This document shows positions 23,468 through 36,600 of a stretch of 64,000 nucleotides of DNA, piece after piece. The stretch is from positions 11,710,576 to 11,774,575 of the forward strand of contig CM049309.1 of the NCBI GenBank assembly GCA_026874595.1, in the 5' to 3' direction. A model generated the notes under the pieces. It had not been told where the DNA came from and made no database searches. It saw only the letters and a list, made by a program, of their open reading frames with translations. Made by a program: the position numbers and the translations under genes. The DNA is from Sipunculus nudus. Its lineage: Eukaryota; Annelida; Sipuncula; Golfingiida; Sipunculidae. Position 1 is the first letter of the stretch. Each line of letters starts with the position of its first letter.

Positions 23468-26121
23468 GACCTGGGACCTTTTTTAGGTTTCGTCTTTAGT
23501 CCTCCTTGGTAGGACCCCTCCTTTTACTAAATCCTGGATCCGGCCCTGGAGACATAACATGCTGACTCACTTTGGTGCGTCCGTGGATTTGTCACGAGCA
23601 TGGGCTAAATATATTCATGCCAATAGGTGTATATTGATTAAGGCTCAGCTGCATATGTACAAACGTATATACATACAGAATAGCTTGGTCTCGTATTCGT
23701 AGATGTGACCGACAAGACACATGCTAATCAGAAGTCACTTCACTGAGAAATAGTTAAAATACTGTGATAAACCTAATAAGCGCCCCGTGCGTTTTATTAT
23801 CATCATTTTAATAAATCATTAATCATTTTCAGTCCCACATACCCTTTCTTGATCAGAATCCGAAGTGGACATATTTACTACAGAATTATACGGCTAAGTA
23901 CGTTGGTATACATTTCCGGGGTGGCTTTGGGAGACGATTCCTGCACAATGTCACTGGGATCGTCGGTCATTCACGTCAACGATAGCTTTTCATCAAATCG
24001 AATAATAAAATAATCCGGCACGCTCATTATACTCCAGAAACCAGTCTCATATTAAGTTTACTTAAAATTTTGACTTTAAAGACCACAGAACAGCAGGCTT
24101 ATATTTCTCTTGTACCTAGAGGTCACTAGGGTTTTTGAAAATGGATGTGGGCATTTGAAAAAAAATGTTGCTATTTCGAGAAATTTATATTTTTTTTTAA
24201 ATTGTGTCAGATTGAGAGTTTCTTGGCAGAGGGTAATTGGATATGAAATAATATGACTGAAATTTAAAAGGACGCCGCCTTAACTGTGATCTTTATACAA
24301 CCTTATGGGCAGTGATTCTGGAAAATAAAGTTCACCTTTTACCTTTGTAACATCATTCAGTGTCTCCCAATGCACCTTACTGACTTTTGAATAACCTTAT
24401 TATAATAAATCAAAGGGTCAAATACGGGTGGCCATGGTAGCTGCCATCTTGGATTTGAGCTCTCCGTGTACTTTCCTGTGTTTTGTATACAGCATGAATC
24501 TGAAAGGCCTGTGTCAAATTACCTAGCTTGCGTCTGCTACTTCCCTGCAGTCTAAACGGGTTGAGTCCAGGCGGGGGGAAAAGGGGAAAACAGTATGGCC
24601 GGCCGTTTTCATTTGCAACGTAATGTTATTTGAATTGCCCACAAGGCTGCCAAAATTAAAATCACTGGGCAGCTGCTGTCCCTGGTCGTATCGGGGCTGA
24701 CTCCAATGGCTGACTACTATCTGTTATTGAATATTGTTCATTCGTAATTTCTAGACACTCTAGAAATAACTGATGCTTATCTTCATCAGTTATGTTCATA
24801 CTAGCCCCAGGGAATACTATCCTCTTTGCGTCTTCTTTGGGATGGAAGAAAACTATGTTAAAATGAAAACTTTTTAAAAAAAAAGGTTGATGAGCAAAAT
24901 ATGTCCAGTTTTCTCTTGTTCAGTTACTTTCTGGAATTTATAGTTTACAATATTTACCATCGAAATTCCTTCATTTGTAAAACCATTTGACCCAGTGGTC
25001 ATGACGCTCAGCTAATATGTGACACTGAGAAATTCTACTAAGATTACTGTTATTTTTTAGCAATTTTGTATTTGTATTTGCAGCAGCTATGATGATGGTT
25101 TTTCTTCACATTGTCCATGATGATAGAAACATATATGTAAATAATACGTGGTGTTTTTATTTTATATATTAAATGTTAATAATCATTTGCTGGGCTCCAC
25201 TTGTGACATGTCAACACTGATTTCTAAGTCTGTTAAATATTATTAAAATAAGAAAATTAAAGGACACGTAGACACTAGTCTTGAAGAGCCTGAAATCCGT
25301 CTATGACAAACGTTACTACATTTTCGGGAAGATCAATGCATTATTATACTTTGACACCTTAACCAAAATATGACCAAAAAAATCACGGCCAACGGTTCTT
25401 AAGAACCGATTTTCTTCGTTTTTACAAGGTAACAATGTTATATGTGCAGATAAAAAAAAACGTTTTTTTTGAGGGGGGGGGGGGGGTTGAATGCAAAATA
25501 CGCAACATAGTTCCTTTTATAGCAAAAACAAAAAAAAAGAACATATAATATAATGTTCTAGAATATAAATATGGTCAAGGGGCATAAAGTTTAGAGCGTC
25601 CACGTATGGAAATATGCAATCCCTGCAGGTCCGGATTCATAGGAGGGGTGCAGAGGGCACGCGCACCATTTTTATCGACCAATCAAATCTATCTGTGAAT
25701 TTAGTGTGAAATAAAAAAAATGCATGCTTAATACCAGCGCTAGAATTCCTGCTCACAAATATAGAAACAACACTAAACAAAACTATAATATAAATTATTT
25801 ATAAAGCTTAGTCTATTTTTGTTTCTTTTGTTGGCCTTATAAGACTTAAATATAACCACACGTATTGTCGTATGATCGATTAGATGAAGGATTTATACTT
25901 GTCGGTGCTTCCATGCTTCCGTGTGAGCGATAAAAGACGGACAATCGGTCCTCGTCTGTGTTCATTGTTGTTGTACCACTGAAATATGTAACGCATGTTT
26001 TTCTATTTTATGTGTCCAGTACTGCATATATATATGTCATTTTATAATCCGTTATCTTATCTCTGTTTAAATGTAATTTCTCGAGCTTCATTTATACCTG
26101 CACATTCTAAACTAGGTGAAA

Positions 26122-26126
<5 letters not shown>

Positions 26127-26187
<61 letters not shown>
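26127..26187. repeat. (AT)n microsatellite
   Basis: About 60 bases of alternating AT. Confidence 0.95.
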
Positions 26188-26193
<6 letters not shown>

Positions 26194-27866
26194 GTTTAAA
26201 TAAAAAAATGATACACAAAGAAAAATAAACGTTTCGTCAATATATATCGGGTATCCATTTAAGTTTATCGCAATACGTATTGTACCTGAATAGGCTGACC
26301 GATACCCTGTCATTGTGGGCCGGGGTTAAATCAAGAATTGTTAAGACATCTGAAAATTTTAAACTCACCTGTTGCCTTTAAGGTTTCCAAGTAAAATTTT
26401 AAAAATACAACTACAAGGTAAATGAGTGAGTTGTTCCAGTGAGGAACGTGAATGTTTTATGGGGCAAGTTATGATGTAATGGGTACGCATGCATTGTTTT
26501 TCCAAGATTTAATGATTTTATATTATTCTCTGGCCCGTCATCCTTTTCCGACCTACCTTCTGCCAGTTTCTGGTTCCACTTGTTTAAAAGGTCACATTTT
26601 TTGTGTAATATAACGAAAGACTATCAATATAATATGATTTAAAAGAAAATGTTTTAAAGTTTAGAGTAAGTTTGATTACTTGTTGGAATTTTCCCCATGA
26701 TGTGATTGATCATGGGTCCTCCACGAGTAGCCATCTTGTTTGGCTGATTATGTTTTTAGTGTGTACATGACATCATCCAATAAGCAGCTGTTTCATGTGA
26801 TCAATGATCTTGAATGTTTTCTTAGATTTTTAATTTACTTGATTTCTTAATCATTATGGAAGGTAGATTACATGTTCCTGTGTTATAAATTCGGTAAAAT
26901 TCTTAGTTTCTCTTTATTAATCAACAATTTTTACAACAATTTTAGTTTACGAATTATTTTTATATAGATGTTTTATATCTATTTGCACTGTCAATTCCTC
27001 CTTTTATCCACAGTATTTAAGTTTCATTTGTGCCCAGTGCAATAAGGTCCACATCTTACACCATCTCAGACGAGACTTGTCAACGGTATTTCATATAATG
27101 GTCCTCATCACATATTACCTCATAAAATCTACATTGTCTTGACCTCATCTTTTCAAAAGAGAAAACAATACAATAATCATGTTGGGTTTTCAGCCACCGC
27201 GCGTGTCGGTTTTTACCCCATCGAGGTATCTTTTTTTCAGTAGAATTCTACCGAGTTTGAGTGCAATCTGCTCGGACATTTCTTTCAATTAATAAAATAA
27301 AATTTCGATACAATTTCCTTTTGTCATGTTGTGTTATTGCCTTTTTAGCCAAAAAATTCTGTTATTATGAAATTGTCCCCTGATCATATGTAATATCTAT
27401 CGATAACCCGTCATTAAAAAAACGACAAAAAATCACTCGAGATAAAAACTCGGTATCTCGAAACACAATTATTAAAGATCTTGAGATGTTATCTTAGATC
27501 TCGATATCTCGACATAATATTTTTTATCTGCGTCCTAATTCAGCTACCGCAGATTTATGCGCAATCAGACAAATAATAGTCCTTTGTCAACATTTTTATT
27601 TGGAGCTACTACGTACAATGTGATCAGTTGTTCCTTAATTCCTAAACCTTCACGGATCTTTCCCACTGATCATGCCACACCACTGACAGTCATACTAGGC
27701 GTCCCGGGCCAGTACATCGCCAACAGACTATAGAAGACCATATTTCGTCATATCTGATATTAGCAGTGTACAAAGAAAATTAATTTTCAGTTTGAGAAAC
27801 TTCCGATGCTGGTCCATTTGCCCGGTGCAAAACAGACTCTCTCTCTCTCTGCTCTCTTTCTCTCTA

Positions 27867-27869
<3 letters not shown>

Positions 27870-27962
<93 letters not shown>
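27870..27962. repeat. (AT)n microsatellite, longest in the window
   Basis: About 92 bases of pure alternating TA, preceded by a CT-rich tract. Confidence 0.95.
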
Positions 27963-27965
<3 letters not shown>

Positions 27966-28353
27966 TTTCGCTTGAGGCTCCGTCACAATAAACCATTTCA
28001 TTTGATTACTGCTTGAACCCAAAACACCATCTTCAGCCACATTGAAAACTGTGTCACACCTCTCTGTCGTTAGCTACTGCCATCTACCGGTCTTATCGTT
28101 CACTATTCATTACGCCTGTGCCTGGACTAAACATGGGAACAGCAGTGGAGGCCACATACACAGGTTTTTCCTACGTTATAAGTCTCCCGAAATCTGAACA
28201 TGATCCCTTCCATTTGACAATAAACATATTATTGCATTTATAATTTTCAGAGACTAAATAAGAACGACACAGTCACCCCCCCCCCCCCCCAGTTAAACGA
28301 GGAGGGAACCAGTCAGAAAATCGCTTCCATGACCTTTGCCCTCTGACCTCCAG

Positions 28354-28464
28354 GTGCGCGCCAAATACAATCCAACACAGCTGCATCGAACTTGTGTAAG
28401 AACCGACTACATCGGAAAATCTCTGGAAAATTGGACGTTTCAAGTGGCGACAGTTGCTGATAAG
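28354..28464 (+). CDS. Isolated candidate exon, product not recognised
   Basis: Exactly 37 codons between CTCTGACCTCCAG and GTGAAATGA. It is phase 0 at both ends, with in-frame stops just outside on both sides. The peptide starts VRAKYNPTQLHRTC and contains TDYIGKSLENWTFQ. The TDYIGK-x-x-E pattern faintly recalls the YDFIGKFE motif of carbohydrate sulfotransferases, but that alone is weak. No partner exons were found within several kb on this strand. It may belong to a gene whose other exons are far away, be an exon relic, or be chance. It is not part of the ESCO gene by any evidence here. Confidence 0.4.
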
Positions 28465-30907
28465 GTGAAATGACTATTGTTACACATTTTGCTGAATAAG
28501 TAAGATTAGTCCACTCTTATCAACAAGGTAAATGCCATCGTTCTTCCGAGCTGTCAGTGTCACTGACTCTGTCCAACGTCTGTGAAATTTGACACTTCAG
28601 AAGAGAGTGAGAGACCAGAGTCTGGGTGTTGCAGAGTTTGTTAAACGGTTCATCATGACATGAAAGAGAGAAGGAGTGTAGAAATTGTCGAATTTCCGGC
28701 TTTTATTGGTGCAATTCAGATTGTGTTTTTGTTTGTATGGTCTGTTGGGAGGGGTCAAACATGTAATATGTAGGGATGTAAGCTGGTAAGGACTATAGTC
28801 ATTTTAAACTAAAGTCCGTGACACTAGGTTTTGGGGGGTTTTCTTCTCACCCTTGATTTCTAATGTGTGTTCATAGCAATAAGGCGAAAGCTGAGACAAC
28901 GACCTAATTTTGTATGAAGTTGGCGGAAATTGGTGAAAAACAACAAACATCACAACGCCAAGTTGTTGTCTCTTTATGTGAGAACTGCATGGCTAACTCA
29001 GCGCTGTATGTGAAAAATTTGCCGTCATAATGGAATGACGTAACCGTGACGTCACGGTCGTCGTGTGAAATTTCCTGAATACAGGTTATGAAGAGGCCAG
29101 CAGGTGGCACTGTGGCCAGCAGCCAAAGTTGAGCTCTTCTATTTATAATACCTTATATGGCCGATTTTTAAATATATATTGTACGGAACACAGAGCCCCT
29201 CAATGGCTATGCCTGAAGCTTCATTCGTGTAACTGGTGGTTTATGCATGCAAAAATCACTTTGTGAGGCCTGTCAGTGTTCATTCTGGACTAAAAGTGTT
29301 CTAGCCACATCCGGTGTGAATCTATTCACATTTGTTAAAATAAAAAGCTATTTTTCAAAATTGCGAATTCACCTTTCACAAAAAGTTGAAAAAAGTTTAC
29401 AAAATTCCATGCAAATCCACGTATTTCAGGACCCCGAGACACCTTGCAATATGGACGATCACATTTCAAGTTTGGGTTGACCCTTTAGATTATTTTAGAT
29501 ACTAAGATTTGTCCTAGTCCGGACACGCAGGTTAGGACTAAATTCAGGCAGAAATAAAACCATATTTTCTAAATTAACATTATACACTAATTGGTTTGTT
29601 GGGATAATCAGTGGATATGTGTCCCATAAAAAAAGTAATGCATGGTAATGAATACGTTTCTGGGATAGCCAACAAATTCAGATAAGGCCTAAACACAAAA
29701 TTTAAATCCATTTGCAAGGCAAATCGTACAAAAATCAACGCAAGTCAGGCTTGGAACCAAATACAGCTATTATTTTAATGCCAGAAAATGTAATGTACAT
29801 ATTCAAATGACTGTGTTAGGGCAAACACACAGTTCACTGAAAAAAAATGACCAAGGTTGAAATTGACAATGGACTGCGTGACCCCCGCTCAGATAGCCAC
29901 TGGTGATACATTGTAAAAGGTAATCGCTGGTGCTGCATGGTGGGTACACGTGCCTTTGGGAAATCTAAGGCACGCAGGCACGGTGTACAAGTTTCTGGCG
30001 TTTTATTATAATTATTATTGCACCGCTTATGACCATTCAAAAGGATAGTACCCTTCCATCTAAATCTAAGATGGGGGGGGGGACACTTTTATGTAGAAAT
30101 CCCGTTGTTTTATGGTGAATACGACACTTTATACCCAAGATATCATAATAACTTTACTGTTAATTTAAAAGAATTAAGGGTTTTGTATTCTCAAACTTAA
30201 AAAGGATCTCCTCTGACTCTGAAACAATGTACAGTCGTACAGCACGGGCTATATACATGTAACTAATGACAGTGATGTACTACTGCATTTTATTATTGTT
30301 TGACCACTCTACATCGCCAAACAGGGGGAACCTCCTGCCTGCAAAATGGAACACTGCGTATGACGTCACGTGTGTGCAAGGCAGAATCAAATCAGTTGAC
30401 CAGGCACAAAATGTCCTAAATGCCTGCAGAGTTTCTCCTGAATTTTGTGTTTTGTTCATTACGGGCTATTCATCTCAGATATGTGGCATTTTTCCTGTCA
30501 GAAAATTAGGTCGCGTTCTATTTTAACTCCTTACCATAAATCTTTGGTCTGTTTTGATTCTGATTCAAAATATCGCGAAAAAAACTAGTGTCACGGTTGG
30601 TGGAAAGGACTATAATAATATTAATATAAAGGGGGGGGAGTTAAAAGGGCTGAGACCATTGTCGGAACTGGTGACCGTCTAAAACGTGGAATATCCACAG
30701 AGAGCTTGAGAATTTGTGGAGAGTTTTAGTTTTTACATGGAATGATACTTTTAAATACACATTAAAGTCACTTTAAATCTGCAACAGTATAACTCTTAAC
30801 ATATTAGTTCACAGTTAAATGACCCAAATAATCTGTACATAATTAAACATTTTAAGCATGTTACGCAAAATATGACATCTGTCTGAGTCACCAGCTGACA
30901 CAGCTTA
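28465..30907. other. Gene-free stretch
   Basis: No supported gene. There is a short poly-G run near 30,073. Small frames (up to 86 codons) have no recognisable motif. Confidence 0.5.
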
Positions 30908-31061
30908 AAGGGGCGTTCACACCTATCCGTTTTTTTCCTTCTGCACCCGCTTCCGTCATCAGCCATCCGTGTCTCTGTTCACACCTATCCGCGCTTTTTC
31001 CGTCCGCACCCGCACTAATCGCCTTTGTTTTATATAAAATACACTATTATCTTTCACATAT

Positions 31062-31063
<2 letters not shown>

Positions 31064-31103
<40 letters not shown>
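31064..31103. repeat. (AT)n microsatellite inside the MITE
   Basis: Alternating TA with one TTTATAT interruption. Confidence 0.85.
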
Positions 31104-31105
<2 letters not shown>

Positions 31106-31282
31106 TTCGAATCTAATCTAATAACAAATAATGTATTACCAGGAACCCTCTTAAACTTGAATTTGACCAAATTTGTGTAATTGAGGTTAAGAACTTTGAT
31201 TCATTCTGAAACCCCCGTTTCCACAAGGGCGTTGAATTATTCTCCATACATTATGTTTAAATCATATATTATTATTCTTATT

Positions 31283-31284
31283 AG

Positions 31285-31346
<62 letters not shown>
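31283..31346. repeat. (ATT)n then (AT)n microsatellite inside the MITE
   Basis: ATT repeats run directly into TA repeats. Confidence 0.9.
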
Positions 31347-31839
31347 TTTATATAATAGGTTATATTTTATTTTTCGTGGGCTTACTATTAACTTTATTTT
31401 ATATCCATTTACTTATTAGTCTTTATTCCAAATTACCCAGCCTTTGGCTATTCATATGCATGATTTTACTTATAAAATTCCTTTAATTATATCAATAAAT
31501 AATTAAAACTTTCCCGAGCGTGAGAGTGAGGCATTGAATGACCTCGCGCAGGTTCCAACTTATCAAAGTGAAAATCAAACACTTGTGTCATTTTCTATCA
31601 AGGGGAAGACACAAGGACATTCCAGAATATCCCCTATTATATTTCGCATAGTATGGATTCCCGTCCGCACCCGTCGTCCGCTTCCGTCGTGAATCGGTCC
31701 CAGACCGATTTGTGCGGACGGTGTGACGGGTGCGGAAGCGGATAGGTGTAAATGCCCTATGTAATTTTAACTGACTCTAATTTGACGGATGACGGAAGCG
31801 GGTGCGGAAGGAAAGAACGGATAGGTGTGAACGCCCCTT

Positions 31840-33869
31840 GAGACAACCCAGTTCAGGGATTTTTTTCACAATTTCCAAAACCAAAACTGTCTTTTAGAAT
31901 ACCAAAACCTAAATAAAAAAAATAAAAATAAAAATGCAACCGTAACCATTGGGATTTAATGTGGGTATGGGTAAGCAGATGATTTCGAAGTTATGATAGG
32001 TTGTGATAAAAAAATGTAATACGGCCAAAATAAAAAAAAAGGTTTTTCAGAAATCATTGCGGGCGGGCAGTTTTTTTATTTTTTATTTTTTTTGGTATGT
32101 TTTGATAAAAATGTCAAATGATAAGGGAAAAGCATGATAATAACAGATTTATTTTGCTAAACAGGAAAAGCACTACTTAACAAAGGGAATTGTACAATTT
32201 TATCTTCTTGAAAGAAATGTCCGAGTGGCTGCAGCTCAAAATTGGAAAGATTCTATTGAAAATAAAAATAAAAATTATTGATGCTGGAGGTGCCTGAGAA
32301 CCACACCTTTTATTTTTTTTTTGCCTAAGTGGTTTCATTTAACCTGAATGTGCAAATATCTTTAAAATTAGAATAACTAAAACAATGAAAGAAGATTAAA
32401 AATAAATTCTTGTACTATCACTGTATGAATGTGTTAATTGTGCTATATTGTTCATTGGTTTTTTTTTTTTTTTTCTTATTATTGTACTCTACCTTAGCTG
32501 TATTGTCAGTTATGGTCACACAGTGGTTTGGTGTATTCTGTACAGTCAGGAAAGGTATATTCTGTATATAACTCTTTATCTGTAATCGCAATATTTACTA
32601 TTTTTTTTTTTTTTATTTAATCCTAAGTACTGCCAAGTTGATTTACATTTGTTCTTTCTAGAACACCAAATAAAAACAAAATTAAAATCAAATCCCTGTT
32701 TTTGCTCTTTTTAATCAGAATTTTAAAAAATCAATGATAAAAAATCAGTCAACCCTTGATGGCAGACAAATCCATAGGTTGTGATCAATTTATGCACATA
32801 TGATATGTGCTTATATAAAATTTCTTATGGTTCTCTTGCATGATCATCTGCCTGTCCAATTCTTATTATTCACATTCCCAGCAAAGCAATTACAGCACAC
32901 AATCTTCAAATCTACAGTTCACAGTTTTATACATTATGGTTCTACATTTGAGTACTGAGTATAAACAATCCAAGTGTTTATGTTTAGCAGTACTAGACTG
33001 TATGCTTAGAGGTATGCAAAACAAATCCCACTTAAGAAGAAACAATTAACCTATCCCCAACAGCCTCAATGCTCTGCCCTTTTAACCTAATTATTATAAT
33101 GAGCCCCCAAAATGCTCCTACACAGGTCTTCCATTCCCATTTATAGCGAAAACTGTTTACAATATAATGACGTCACAACTCACAAAGGTTAGGATTATTT
33201 GTCTCATACAAATTACATGCCAGGTAAGACATTATTATTCACTTGGTAATCAGAGGAATAGCTCCTGCAACCTATGGCCTAGATTTTTTTATACTCTCCC
33301 CTTTGTATAAAAAAAAGTATCCTGGAAAACCTTCCGACATGGGTACTGGTACAAACTACACGTGTTCTGTTTGGCAGAGCTCTGCCAATTTATGCAAATT
33401 CTGTTTTTATCAGATGATTGAAGTTTTACAGTGCTTACAGTCACCTGATTTTTTGCTCTCGAGTCCAGTGCTTATAATTATAAATTGAATGAATATGCGT
33501 TTAAAGTTACATAGAGTACATGAATAGGTCAATTACATGAAAGAAGTTTGAAAGATCTTTATATGTGAATTTGTATAGTATGGCTAGTACCAGGTGTCAT
33601 TCACGCTCTGTGTTTAGCCTTGCTGATAGTACCTAGTGCAAACTTATTTTCCACTTGTGTACAGGAGTAAGCAATCAGTTTCAGAACAAAATATTTGAAG
33701 AGAACATGTTTTTAGGAGAAAAAACTATACTATTTTGTGTCTATTCATGTATATGTATATGTAGTATGTGAATAGGTTCCTTTAAAGCAAGGCTGCTGTA
33801 CATCATTAGAGGAACTCCTCATACCCACGAAATTTAAATGGTCATAACTTATAAATATTTTGTGTTTAG
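31840..33869 (+). other. Upstream region of the ESCO gene
   Basis: AT- and A-rich stretches with no supported coding exon. Because the first coding exon of ESCO begins at a splice acceptor, at least one untranslated (or short coding) exon should lie upstream, here or further left. I could not locate it. Around 33,655-33,790 there is a partial diverged match to the dispersed repeat at 36,470-36,600 (CAGGAGTAAGCAATCAGTTTC). Confidence 0.5.
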
Positions 33870-33965
33870 GTCTGTTCTATCAGCCATGAAGGGGGAGCCA
33901 ACATTAAGTATATCACTGACAAGGAGGCGTTTATCAGATGCTGACATACTACAGTTATTTCAGGG
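33870..33965 (+). CDS. ESCO1/2-type N-acetyltransferase, first coding exon (partial gene to the right edge)
   Basis: Gene for a cohesin acetyltransferase. ESCO/Eco1 enzymes acetylate the SMC3 head on two lysines in S phase and so establish sister chromatid cohesion in the nucleus. The model joins seven exons here (33,886-62,674; 538 codons, all frames consistent). It lacks the catalytic GNAT core, which must lie beyond 64,000. By the family's usual length, about 120-130 further residues are expected. This exon follows TTTTGTGTTTAG. ATG at 33,886 (context GCCATGA) gives MKGEPTLSISLTRRRLSDAD. The frame is open back to the acceptor, so an upstream start is possible. The donor GG|GTAAGT is phase 2 and matches exon 2. 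Confidence 0.72.
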
Positions 33966-34940
33966 GTAAGTGCTTACCTTTCAATATACATGTAACCCTT
34001 GTTATATTGTGTTGGTATATATAATAAACCACAGTGCAGGGGCATTTATCCTATGAATAAAGGTTTAACATTACCTGGGTAATAAGAACAGGGAGGAGAA
34101 TTATTATTATTCAGATTATAATAACATAATATTCAGTTAATCACAATTTTTTATTTGATTACAAAGAGAAATGACAGAGGACCAAGTAAGTCTGACAACC
34201 CCTCTTGTCTGTTTTCTTTAGCTGTCTGATCATTATAACAAAGCTTCACCAGAGAAAACTAGGCATCATTTAAACAAATGCACTAACTGCTAGTACACAG
34301 TGAACCACAGCAGTTGCATCCATAGACTCTTTCTCAAAATGTTAATTTTTGGTCACTCGGGTAAAAAGACACTTTGCACATCTCTTTAAACCTTTTTGTA
34401 TCATACGTTAGGTGTGTCTTGATATTTTAGAACACAAGGGAAGTGCTTATACAGAATTCAGTAACCTGTAGATCTGTTACAATACATTGACCCATGACAT
34501 GGAACATGTTCACGATGCTTTGCTCATGATATGGTTCATGATATATGATACATATATTGTATTTTAGATTCCAAGTTGAATTTTCATTGTATGTGGAACT
34601 GTGAATTAGCTTGCTCTAAAAAAATATATTTCCGGATCATAAGCCTAACTATCAGCCAGTCAGATGCCATTCCACCTGTTCTTACCAACAAGGTTTCACC
34701 TTTTGCGTTTGGCATGGGCTGTGAGACTATATTTAAATGTATGACATCACGTTTTGTTGGTTGAATATATACCTAGTATCGGAAATGTGTCGGTCAATAC
34801 AGGGACAGTTGACAAATGGGATACAATATTTGTGTTTGTATTGAGATGTATCAGTGATTGTATCAGTAAACTGTTACAGCCCAAGTAATCTATAAGAATA
34901 TTAACAATTTGGATTTATCTTTTCTTGAATCTATTTTTAG
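33966..34940 (+). other. ESCO intron 1
   Basis: About 1 kb, AT-rich, with no feature recognised. Confidence 0.65.
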
Positions 34941-35971
34941 TGATTCTGCTGCTGAGGCACCTAAGACATCAGCCAGTGGAGCACAAGATCAGGAGAGTCC
35001 CAGAGCAGCTGATACTCCCCAGTCACTTGACAAACGTGATACCTCTGATGACCAATCACATGCTGCCATTGCCATGACTTCTTTCTACAGTAAAAATCGG
35101 AAGACTTCATGCAGCCCAAACGAGAACAAGAAACATCACAGTGCTGAAGATGAAGTTGAACCGGAAAAAATTGAAAGGCCCTTACCTAGGATTTCTTCCA
35201 GGAGGAAAGCCCTCAAAGAAAAGAGTGAGCAAACCAAAATAAGCGATGAAAACCCTCACAGGAGCCAGTCTACTCCTAAAGGGAAACGGTCAGTTGGCAG
35301 TGATGTTGACGTTTTTCAATTTACTAGTAATGATAATTTTGAAAAGCTGAACAAAAAGAGACCAAGTACTACTCCAGGTAAAAAATCAAGTAAAACAGGA
35401 TCAGGAACTCCAGACAAAATGCAGGAACCTATAGACACTGGAGATTCCACTCCCCCGGCTCAGTCCAGTGGAAAGAAATTTTTCAAAACGAGAAGCACTC
35501 CAACTTCTGATTCTGCAGTTTCCATGGCTAAATGTCTGAGACAGAAAGGGTTTACACTAAAGTTCAAGCCAAGCAAGATCCAGTTTAACTCCGGAGAAAC
35601 ACAAATGTCTCCCAAACTGCATATTGGGAAAAGGAAACAAGTTGAGGATCTACTTGACGCAACGAAACGTCGAAGGAGTTGTCCTGAAACAAGTGGAGCA
35701 TCATGGACCAAGACGGAAAAATTGTCTCCCAAAGAAGGTAAGAATCATTGGTCCCATGACTTGTTTACCGGTGACAGCCAGAATACATCTGACAGTGAAC
35801 CTGCAGTTACCCAGGGTGCATCAGACAAAGCTGATTCACAGGAACAGGGGATGCTTTCATCCCCATCAAAGGAGGAGGAGGGAGTGACCAGTGATATCAG
35901 TTCTGTGTCAGACTCCGTGGATTTGCTGTCCACAGGCTCGGGTGTGGAAAGTCTTAATGGAAACAATAAAG
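34941..35971 (+). CDS. ESCO, long N-terminal exon
   Basis: Encodes residues 27-371, beginning DSAAEAPKTSASG. It is low in hydrophobic residues and rich in Ser, Lys, Glu and Pro, as expected for the disordered ESCO N-terminus that binds chromatin partners. It contains Arg/Lys clusters (SSRRKALKEKS, TKRRRS) usable as nuclear localisation signals. It also contains a KKFFKTR patch similar to short FF-type motifs in other ESCO proteins. The acceptor is CTATTTTTAG|T and the donor is AAAG|GTAAGT, phase 1. A strong internal donor-like site, GAAG|GTAAGA, lies at 35,738. Confidence 0.8.
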
Positions 35972-36164
35972 GTAAGTTTGCTCACGCACACCTGCCAATT
36001 TTTTTTTTAAGATTTTAATACTGAAATTTATGCTTATTTTTATACAACCATCATATGACTGGAGTATTATGGTATATCCACCATCTGACCCTCTGTCCCT
36101 CTCTCAGGAGCTAAATTTTGGCCATTCTTTCCCACTATCAGTTCAATTTTGCATTACATGAGTC

Positions 36165-36600
36165 TTGAAAGTTTCCCAGGAAAACCATCCAAGCACACTG
36201 TCTCATTTCCTCCCATATGGCTGTTTTACACCATTTTATGGCTCTGCATGTTGTCAAACACAGTCTGTTTACAAAAACAAGGCAGTGTCCATGGGTCTGA
36301 TTAAGATGAACAACACATCTTTCAGCCAGCAGAAACATGAATTACACTTTTTTAGCCAAGTCAGACCGGGCATCTCCTGATTGACACATGTTTCGGCTCA
36401 GCAATGCACTCGACCCCACACACTGTGTTTATGTTGACAACTTTCATCGCCCCCAGTCCACTGTTTTTAACATTTGATTACAGGAGAAAGCAAACAGTTT
36501 CAGGGCAATATTTTGGCAAGTACTTATTTATTTTTGGGTGGGAGCTATTTTACCTGTTAACTCAACATGCTTTATAGGTGATTGGGCCTCTTTAACTACT
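36165..36600 (+). repeat. Dispersed repeat, copy B
   Basis: It shares its left end (TTTCCCAGGAAAACCATCC) and right end (TCAACATGCTTTATAGGT) with 14,300-14,580, in the same orientation, with moderately diverged sequence between. Confidence 0.6.

Larger units (their letters stand above)
23177..28353. other. Gene-poor stretch with microsatellites
   Basis: Apart from the simple repeats listed and poly-C/poly-G runs (about 23,409-23,423, 25,471-25,486 and 28,276-28,290), I see no gene. Repeated TCTCGAGAT-like words occur at about 27,430-27,510. Frames crossing the AT tracts are artefacts. Confidence 0.5.
30908..31839. mobile_element. Non-autonomous DNA transposon (MITE) with ~52-bp terminal inverted repeats
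   Basis: The left end starts AAGGGGCGTTCACACCTATC (30,908-30,960). The right end (31,788-31,839) is its reverse complement with two mismatches and one gap. A second, inner inverted pair built of the same words (CACACCTATCCGC, CCGCACCCG) lies at about 30,977-31,016 and 31,713-31,760. The palindrome AATCGGTC-CCA-GACCGATT is at about 31,692-31,710. The interior is (AT)n, (ATT)n and AT-rich DNA without a transposase. A clear target-site duplication is not visible, so the superfamily is open. Confidence 0.85.

Noticed and set aside
11001-28016. ORFs rich in Tyr-Ile repeats at several loci
   Set aside because: Translations of (AT)n microsatellites.
35460-35966. Minus-strand ORFs of 73-90 codons and a plus-strand +2 frame ORF
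   Set aside because: They lie inside the well-supported ESCO long exon and are shadow frames.
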